A DNA stretch of 64,000 nucleotides, taken from NCBI GenBank assembly GCA_003508835.1, contig PUFA01000022.1, positions 4,898,001 through 4,962,000 of the forward strand. Direction: 5' to 3'. Position numbers and translations under genes: made by a program. Shown one piece after another: positions 57,141 to 64,000 of the stretch. Numbering within the stretch: the first letter of the stretch is position 1; every line of letters begins with the position of its first letter. The stretch comes from Eonycteris spelaea. Taxonomy: Eukaryota; Chordata; Mammalia; Chiroptera; Pteropodidae. The notes under the pieces are model-generated. The model did not search any database. It saw nothing but the letters and a program-made list of their open reading frames with translations, and had not been told where the DNA came from.

Positions 57141-57599
57141 TATTAAAAGGCCTTATATTGCCAACTATTGCAAAAGTCATTTTGTTGAATTTAGTTGAAT
57201 AACATTAGTATAGGTTATAGCAGAATTATTTTAGGGGATTGAAACAATCTATAATTAATTTTCAGTATTTTCATTTGGTTACAACAATTAACTGATAAAC
57301 AGGAAGGTAAGAAATGTGTATTATCTTGAATCAGCTCTGAAACATGAAAAGAAGAAAGTCCTAGACTCCAAAAATCATTCAATCAATCAATTAATAATTG
57401 AGTAAATAATAGTGGCCCTAACAAACTGTAATAATATTTAAGTTGAAAACATTTTTTGCTTTCTTAATGTACCCTAAAGTTTACATCTGGCAACGATTTT
57501 GAAATGGTAAGATGACACACTTGAATAAAAACCACAAAAACAAATTTCATCAAACAAAGTCGCATTCACTACAGTTGCTGCAACGTGGAACAATTACTC

Positions 57600-57980
57600 C
57601 CATGACATCAGCTGAGTAATATCTCACGAGAAGGAATTTGATGAACTGTGTACAGAGTTTGCGGGTCTTGGCTTGAGGGTTTCAAAGCAGATGCATAAAG
57701 ACAGACAACTGCTTGCCTCTGAGCAAATTTCCTGACCTGGTGAATAGGGTTGGTGAACCCAGTAAGGTGAAAACCTAGAAGAGGATTGTGATGAGCAAAT
57801 TTCTGTTCTGAAAAGTAAGTGGTTTGTCCAGCTGAGCAAACTATTGGCAAGACTAGAAAGGTAGTTGGCCAGGTGAACATATTATTTGCTCACATAATTG
57901 GTTTATCAGAATTTTCTAAAGCAAACAATAAGTTATTTGCTGGTGTACTGTCTGAGCTTTCTGGTTAAGAATTCTGGGAG
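57600..57980. other. Less AT-rich unassigned stretch
   Basis: A 90-codon minus-strand frame (57608-57880) and an overlapping 71-codon one lie here with no domain. The sequence contains several AGCAAA/TTTGCT elements (for example GAGCAAATTTC twice at about 57722 and 57792). No repeat family recognised. Confidence 0.4.
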
Positions 57981-58166
57981 CAAACTGTTCAGTGCCGTTA
58001 ACATAGTTCACTTCAGTTTCTATTTTCATCAATTAAGTTAGGACATCTCAGTTTTCTGTCACACTCACGTTCATCCTTCATCCATCCTAAACTGAAAAAT
58101 CAGCTGTTATTCTCTACATCTGTGATCTCTCCAGGTCTGTACTGACGCTTGAAGTGTCAGATTGTC

Positions 58167-58592
58167 CAACTGTCCCCTTCCATCCCCTGGGGATTTGTTC
58201 CAAGACCCCAGGGGGTGCTAGAAACCATAGGTACCCAACACTATATGAGCTATTTTTTTTTTTTTTCTACCCATACTTGCCTTTTCACTGAAAGGAAACA
58301 CTTTGCAGCTTCTTTTTGTATATCCAAATTGCCAGCATCACTATTCTTGCACTCTGGGGCCATTATTAAGTAAAATAAGGGTGACCTGAACACACGCACT
58401 GTGACAGCAGATGCGATAACCCAGATGGCTACTCAGTGACTAACGGCAGGAATATCTACAGCGTGGAAACAAAGGGACAGTTCAGGTCCTGGGCGAGAAG
58501 TGGCGGGCGAGAGGGTCCATCACTCTGAGAATGGCCCCCAATTTAAAATTCATGAATTGTTTATTTCTGGAATTTTCCATTTAAAATGCATT
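58167..58592. mobile_element. Tigger-family DNA transposon, non-autonomous copy
   Basis: The left end reads CCAACTGTCCCCTTCCATCC followed by GGGGATTTGTTCCAAGACCC, the terminal stretch of Tigger elements. The interior has GTACCCAACACTATATGAGC, then GCGATAACCCAGATGGCTAC, TCAGTGACTAACGGCAGGAA, TATCTACAGCGTGGAAACAA and GGGCGAGAAGTGGCGGGCGA. The right part carries AATTTAAAATTCATGAATTG and GGAATTTTCCATTTAAAATG. All occur in the order of non-autonomous Tigger copies. The right terminal inverted repeat is missing. No transposase frame. Confidence 0.85.
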
Positions 58593-58923
58593 AAATAATT
58601 AATTGACTCTTCTTCTTCAGTCCTTGAGCTATTGGATTCACAGGAACCTTTCAAATCAACACTGCCACCATTTTCCTTCGTAATGTGCATGTACCACACA
58701 TTTTTTATAGTGGTATCTGTCTCTGTGTCAGAGCAATCGCCTTAGACATAGCCTCTAAGTTGTCTTTGTGTTACCAATAGTTTTATACTGAGGGCCATAG
58801 AGCTTTATATTTGGGGGCATCTCATTCTGTCTCGGCTACTTATGATTCTTTGTCATTGTGGGAGCCACACGTCTTTAATTCATGCTGCCACTGGTGAAAC
58901 TTCTATATCGACAAGTTTAATGT

Positions 58924-58949
58924 AAAAAAAAAAATATATATATATATAT
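58924..58949. repeat. A11 run plus (AT)n
   Basis: An A run passes directly into a pure AT tract of about 15 bases. Confidence 0.92.
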
Positions 58950-59563
58950 GGACTACATTTTCATTTAATGAAGAAAAATGGTTTGCATGACTGTCAGGGG
59001 AAAGATGATAGCAAAGAACACTCTTTTCTATATAATGAGCTTTTCCCATTTCTTAAGTAACAATGATAATATTTACTGAATTTACTACCCTGCTTGCTAT
59101 GAAGGAAGATCTGTAGGCAATGACTTAGGAGGCTGGATTCTTCTGAATTGAGCTCCTCTGGTTTTGCTTACAGATGAGGATAACCAAGGGAGGCCCTGGG
59201 TAATAATAAAAAGAAATAAGAGTTTATCTTTGTGAGAGCAAGGTTCCCCTTCTTCAGAACCCCTCCCCACTTCTAACATAGTCAATATAATTTACATGAA
59301 AGATGAAATTATATCGAATATGTTAGATGTGGGGAGAGGTTATGAAAGTTTGGTTGCTTTTATTTGTTTCTACTTGCTACAGTTTATACTGCTTCAGTTA
59401 ATTACCTATATGTTTATATTTTTAAAGCTTCCAAATTTTACAAATATAAATGTATTTGATGTCTTATAAATTACTGTAATGCACGGTTGGTGATGATTTT
59501 TTAAGGATAATTAGGCCCAATACTTGACATATTTTTTTTCTCTTGTGCTTTCCCAGAAGTAAT

Positions 59564-59590
59564 TGTGTGTGTGTGTGTGCATGTGTGTGC

Positions 59591-59631
<41 letters not shown>
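59564..59631. repeat. (TG)n microsatellite, about 68 bases
   Basis: TG repeats with three interruptions (GCA, and GCGCG at 59589-59593) in the first third and a pure TG run of about 39 bases after them. The longest alternating tract in the window. Confidence 0.97.
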
Positions 59632-59636
<5 letters not shown>

Positions 59637-61899
59637 ATGGGTCAAAAAGCAACTTGAAATACACTCATATCCTCTGTTCGGTAGTTACTTCTACTTCATC
59701 CTCTTGGGTTTCCTTTAAGACTGGGAATCCCTGTATTCATTTTCACAGATCCTTTCTAACCCTTATGTAATGCCCTATTTTCTCTCACCTATAAAATACA
59801 TTTTTCACCACTTCCTAATGGATAAGCAGTCCACCACTTTGAGATCTGGGACTTCATACATTGTTGGAACTGGAGAGCAGGGGCAGTAAATAGAGGAATA
59901 AAGTGACACATATTCAGTTTACTGGGTAGTGGGAAGGCCAGTGGAAGTGGTGGTGGCAGGGTGTTTGCGCGGGGCAGGATGGCCAGAAAAAGAAATGGAG
60001 TTAGGGAATGAAATATGGCAGGGCCTCAGAGTGTCCCCTTCCGGTGAGAAATAAGTGCCGCTGTGAACTAAGTGTGCTCCAAGACTAAGCTGCGAATGTC
60101 TCTCCCTCCTGACACCATGCTTTCTGATTGAGAATTAGAAAGTCAGCTATTTTAAATAGCGATGGCAAATGATAGGTGGAAGAAGAGAAACTCATTTATG
60201 CGTAAAAGCTCAGTGGCTTTGTCAGATGTTGGAGGAGGTAATTAGAAGGGATGGGATGGGTGTGTACTGCTGGAATAACCGAGAAGGCAGATCTCAAAGT
60301 ACTTGACCTGGTGCTTGTCTCCATTCAAAGTGTTTAACTATGATCATTATTAGAGAACCCTGTACATACACCATACTTGACTTTGTACAAACCTACGCCT
60401 TCTCCTGGGCAATCTTAGCCCGAATCAGACTCCTTCTAGGCAAAAATAATGCAAGGATTACTATTTTTAACATGAGAGCATGTAAAGAGAGATAACAAGT
60501 TCACTGAGAACTAACAGTGTGAGAAGAAAGCCCTATAGATTTCGTATTTTTATAAAAGACTTTACATTATTCACATGTTCCACTTATGTATGCCATAGTT
60601 CACAGGACCTCAATGTTATGTAAATTGTATTGAATATGTTAGGTGAATTTACTGAATTATTTAATAAAATATTCAAGTTATATATGTCAAAATTATTATC
60701 AATGATAAAACTAGTATTTATATTTCATTTTACAATTACTGATGTATATTTTTACAAATGCTGCCCTTAAAGTATGATTCTGTTAATTGGATATGAACGT
60801 TAGTTTCTCTACATGACTTTCTTCAGAATATGTTGGAAGGATTGTTTTTAACATTGTAACATTGTTTTACTTCAAACTGTAAAAGAAAAAAGAGAGAAAG
60901 ATTGCTATTCTGCTCATAATTATGATTGAGAATGCTTTGAAGAATTTAATTTTGTGAGAGGAAAAGCACATGATTAAGAATGTTATTTTAAAGATAATAT
61001 CTGAAATCTTAACTGTCACCAAGTTAATTCTTAGCTTTTCAGAGCAGGTTTAAAGTATTGAACATTTTAATTCTAATATTTAGTGCATATTCTTCAAAGG
61101 GGATGATAGGTATAACTATTTCACTTAAAACCAAATAGAACATTATTTTTAACTGTCTGAAATGCTGCTTGTCCCGATTCACAAAGCTACCCATATAATC
61201 AACTTCAGAAGTTAATAATATTGTTCCAGTGAATTGGGACTATATGAAGAAGGACTAAAGAAAGCCAAGCGAATGTAATAGTGCACTTCACTTTTGCAAT
61301 TGGACAGGTGATTATTATTTCTCGGGATGCCATAGTCCAGCAATTAAAAATTTTAAAATTAATTTTAGAAATCTTAATTAAAACAAATTAATGCTTCTGT
61401 TATAAAGAATTGCTAAAAATACATTTGTAGAATGATTTTGTAGCATATTATCTTGCGTTTTGCATTTAAAGTTAGGTTAACCATTCTGCATGATTCAGCT
61501 GAATTTACAATAGCTTAGAAAAGTGTTAATATATAATTTGAAAATATTTTATACTATTAGTGTAGTATTTACTGTTTTTAAATATCCACAGTATCTATTT
61601 TTGAAACATGCATAGAAATAGCATATGCAAGCTAACACAATTACAGAGACATTAATATAACATATATCAAGTATTGGTCTGTCATAATACAAACTTTTCT
61701 AAACTGCACTTCTGTAGAGATTTTTATTGCTAAAACAATCTAATATGATGAACTTTTACAGACACGCAAAAATATACATTTTAATCGAGATTTTTTTATA
61801 TAAAATGAATAAATCTTAAATGTGTTAGGTAGTTTTTAAAAATGCATGGACCAGTGAAATAAGCATAGCTATCAAGAAACAGAAAAATTCCATCACCTT

Positions 61900-62250
61900 A
61901 GAAGCTACTCTGTGGCCCTCCTTCAAATCCCACTTAGAGGAACTCATACTCTTATTCTTTTAATATTAGTTTTACTTATTCTGTTAATTACTATAGATGT
62001 AATAATGCCATTTCTACTCTTTTTTATTTCACTTCTTTCTTTCAAAATATTTTCCCAGATTTATTTATTTTGTTATATGTATCATTATTTTATTCTCATG
62101 TATGCTGAATGGCATTCTTCCATATGAACTTGCCACATTTTTATTATTGATTCACCAGTTGATGGACATTTTAGTTGTGATTTGTCTGTCATGAGTAAAC
62201 CTGCTATGTACATACATGTGGATTTTTTTACGAAAGTTAATATGTTCTAC
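61900..62250 (-). mobile_element. L1M 3' region, antisense
   Basis: TATGCTGAATGGCATTCTTC, CATATGAACTTGCCACATTT, GATTCACCAGTTGATGGACA and TTTTAGTTGTGATTTG match the antisense L1 3' end of ORF2 (AATATTCCATTGTATG ... ATTCATCTGTTGATGGACATTTGGGTTG). The start near 61900 is approximate. Confidence 0.65.
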
Positions 62251-63185
62251 TATATCTATCAAGTTGAATATTCCATATATTTTTATTTTAATGGTGAATG
62301 GTCCATGTGCAATTGAGAGTAATACATATTCTGCCATTGTGAGTTTTATTGTTTTTTACTAGCTAGATAAGTTGTTTAGTAATTAGTAATTTACTAATGT
62401 TTTATATCTGTTCTACATTTTTTTTTCCTTTGACAATACTATCAAGTGTAGAGAGAAAGGTATTGACTTTTCAAATATAATTGTGGATTTTTTCATTTCT
62501 CTTTTTAGTTTGAAAAAAATCAAAAGGTTTGCTTTAGATATTTAGAATCTCTGTATTAGGGCAAATTGATCTGATTGGCAGATCTTTATTCATAGATAAT
62601 CAACTTTGTTTATTGTTATAAAATGACCCTTGATACCTGTTATAGGACTCCACATTTGATTTCTACTTTCCTATTTTAATAGAGCCATTCAGACTTTGCC
62701 ATTATTAGTATTTGTATGGTATATATTTTTCCATCCTATTATTTTAATCTGATTTCTTTTAATGTTTATAGAGCATCTTTTATAATCAACACATTTACTC
62801 TTCCTTTTTTACTATAGTCTGACAAACGGTTCCTTTTAATTGTGGTTGATTTCATTAACATTTAATGTAGTTTTTTACATGGTTTAGATTAGTTCTGTTA
62901 CCTTAAGTTTTTCCTGTTTGATTTCTATTTTTAAGCTTCTTTTTTCTTTTATTTATTTCGTATTTTGAATTAATCTGTATTTCTTAGTATTATATTTTAT
63001 CTCTCATTGCATTTTTTAGAAAAGGTTTGTGTGTGTGTGTATGTATTTACTCTAGGATTTAAATATGTATTTTTAACAGCACCATCTTTCATGAAAGAAT
63101 TTTATATTAGTTTATGTAAAATTTAGAAACACTACAGCAATATACTGTCACTGTGAACTTTTCTCATACAACAGTTTTGGGAAGG
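62251..63185 (-). mobile_element. L1M ORF2 endonuclease to linker region, antisense
   Basis: ATGGTGAATGGTCCATGTGC, AATTGAGAGTAATACATATT, CTGCCATTGTGAG, TCAAATATAATTGTGGATTT, TTTCATTTCTC, TTTACTATAGTCTGACAAAC, CATTAACATTTAATGTAG and TTTACTCTAGGATTTAAATA plus AGCAATATACTGTCACTG follow antisense L1M ORF2 from the linker through the endonuclease into upstream sequence, in order. The frame is destroyed by many changes. Confidence 0.78.
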
Positions 63186-63380
63186 ATTCGTGTGACCATT
63201 CTCCAAACGTTTGGTAGAATTCACTGGTAAACCACCTTGCCCTGGACTTTTCTTCATTGAGAAAGTTTTGATTATTGATTCAGTCTCCCTACTCATTATA
63301 TCTGTTTCGATTTTCTATTTCTTCATGATTCATTTTTGTTAGGTTATATGTTTCTAGGAATTTACCCTTTTATGAGAGAA
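63186..63380 (-). mobile_element. L1 ORF2 reverse-transcriptase fragment, antisense
   Basis: AAACGTTTGGTAGAATTCAC, TGGTAAACCACCTTGCCCTG, GACTTTTCTTCATTGAGAAA, TTGATTATTGATTCAGTCTC and ATATGTTTCTAGGAATTTAC match the antisense L1 reverse-transcriptase block (TTTGGTAGAATTCACCAGTGAAGCCATCTGGTCCTGGGCTTTT ... TATGTTTCTAGGAATTTATCC). It lies on the wrong side of the endonuclease part for one intact element, so it is probably a second L1 piece or an internal rearrangement. Confidence 0.8.
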
Positions 63381-64000
63381 TATTTTTCTCCCTTGCTGCT
63401 TTAAAATTTTTCTTTTTGTCTATGTTGTTGGACAGTTTTATTATTATGTGTCTCGAAGAAGATTATTTTGGAATGAAATTTGAGGGTGACCCATTAGTGT
63501 CTTAAACTTGGGCGTCCACATCTCTCTCATGCTCAGGATGGTGTCGCGCACCATTTCTTCCACCCCTTTCTTTTCACTCGTCCTCCTGCCACTCCAAGGA
63601 TGTGTACAGCATCTTGACGTTTCCCCATGAATCTGCCAGCAGGAGTTCCTGCGGGACAAAAGCGATACAACCTGCAGGGGATCTGCGACAGCAGTGCTGG
63701 CCATTGGCTCCTTTTTCAGTGGTGAAATCTGCTGTTTGTCTGCAAAGCAGGTCTCTGTAAACCACGCTCGGTCCTGCCGCATGGCTACTATGAACGGCCC
63801 CTGCTTTCTCTTCCTTGTTCTTAGGCATCTCTGTCTATCTCAGCTTTGCCAGTCTGGGTGAGGTGAAACTGAAATGAGACCTTTGCACGGTGTCCCAAAA
63901 GGCTGGAGAATCTGGTTGCTCCCCCTGCTTTTGCTTTTTACTGGGGACGGGTGCTCTTTCTCCCTGGGAAGTTTTCTGTGGGCACCGAACAATACGAGCC
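63381..64000 (-). mobile_element. Probable L1M 5' UTR, antisense, CpG-rich, runs off the window
   Basis: CTTGCTGCTTTAAAATTTTT, CTTTTTGTCTATGTTGTTGG and ACAGTTTTATTATTATGTGT resemble the antisense 5' end of L1M elements, and ACCATTTCTTCCACCCCTTT continues it. From about 63530 the sequence turns CpG-rich (over 15 CpGs), as in L1 promoter regions. It continues past 64000. Overlapping minus-strand frames 63574-63828 (84 codons) and 63444-63782 (112 codons) have no recognised domain. The first 250 bases fit better than the rest, so the right part may belong to something else. Confidence 0.45.

Larger units (their letters stand above)
53831..57599. other. AT-rich with scattered short repeat fragments
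   Basis: No gene recognised. Small fragments within it are listed separately. G8 at 55903-55910 and A12 at 56525-56536 are notable runs. All short frames (55689-55883 minus, 55943-56140, 57020-57202) lack domains. Confidence 0.55.
58593..61899. other. Mostly AT-rich, nothing assigned outside the microsatellites
   Basis: 58900-58950 holds A and AT runs. The region 59880-60080 is GC-richer with CpGs (GCGCGGGGCAGG) but has no recognisable repeat or gene. The rest is AT-rich. The frames at 59464-59664 (minus) and 59543-59770 are translations of the TG repeat. Confidence 0.5.

Noticed and set aside
63574..63828. Minus-strand frame beginning MPKNK, first thought of as a translation-factor pseudogene
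   Set aside because: Similarity ends after five residues. The sequence lies in a probable L1 5' UTR.
1..64000. Searched by eye for tRNA, U6, 5S, Y RNA, 7SK and 7SL genes or pseudogenes
   Set aside because: No diagnostic core sequence was seen on either strand. The only tRNA-like sequence is the MIR 5' end at 35695.
1..64000. CRISPR arrays, phage, bacterial operons or a new defence system
   Set aside because: Base composition, repeat content and lack of long frames are those of mammalian non-coding DNA. Nothing supports a prokaryotic or new multi-gene system.

Overview
The window looks like non-coding nuclear DNA of a placental (eutherian) mammal: a gene desert or part of a very long intron. 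It is strongly AT-rich and CpG-poor. Reading frames are short and random; the longest is 140 codons and runs across a transposon end. The datable sequence is almost all old mammalian interspersed repeats: L2, MIR, MLT1 LTRs of the ERVL-MaLR group, Tigger DNA transposons and decayed L1M. I found no protein-coding gene, tRNA, rRNA, snRNA, CRISPR array or bacterial-type feature. I also recognise no Alu, B1/B2, carnivore, ruminant or equine SINE, so the order of mammal cannot be named.

Layout. 0-10 kb is AT-rich, with L2 3' ends (about 0.8, 5.6 and 8.2 kb), a compound tetranucleotide repeat (2.3 kb), a Tigger copy (4.7-5.1 kb), a small CpG-containing block (5.26-5.55 kb) and an MLT1 LTR (6.8-7.1 kb). 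10.6-13.5 kb is a less AT-rich block of unassigned origin. 14-22 kb is AT-rich, with a long CA repeat, MIR and L2 pieces and an L1 3' UTR piece. 22.2-24.6 kb and 30.1-31.1 kb are GC-richer blocks with unexplained sequence. 31-40 kb holds L1M, MIR and L2 pieces, a 41-base T run, a polypyrimidine tract and two stretches that may be conserved non-coding elements. 40.5-47.4 kb is a dense patchwork: MLT1, L2, antisense MLT1, L1 ORF2, L2, an LTR-like element and a MIR. 50-54 kb has LTR-like sequence and an antisense L1 split by a later insertion. 58.2-58.6 kb is a second Tigger. The window ends (61.9-64.0 kb) in an antisense L1M mosaic whose last 500 bases are CpG-rich and look like an L1 5' UTR.

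No genes act together here. Any function would lie in regulatory DNA, and the candidates given are inferences from base composition and motifs, not demonstrated. Repeat families were assigned by recognising consensus sequence by eye, so boundaries are approximate (about 10-40 bases) and subfamily names are deliberately broad.
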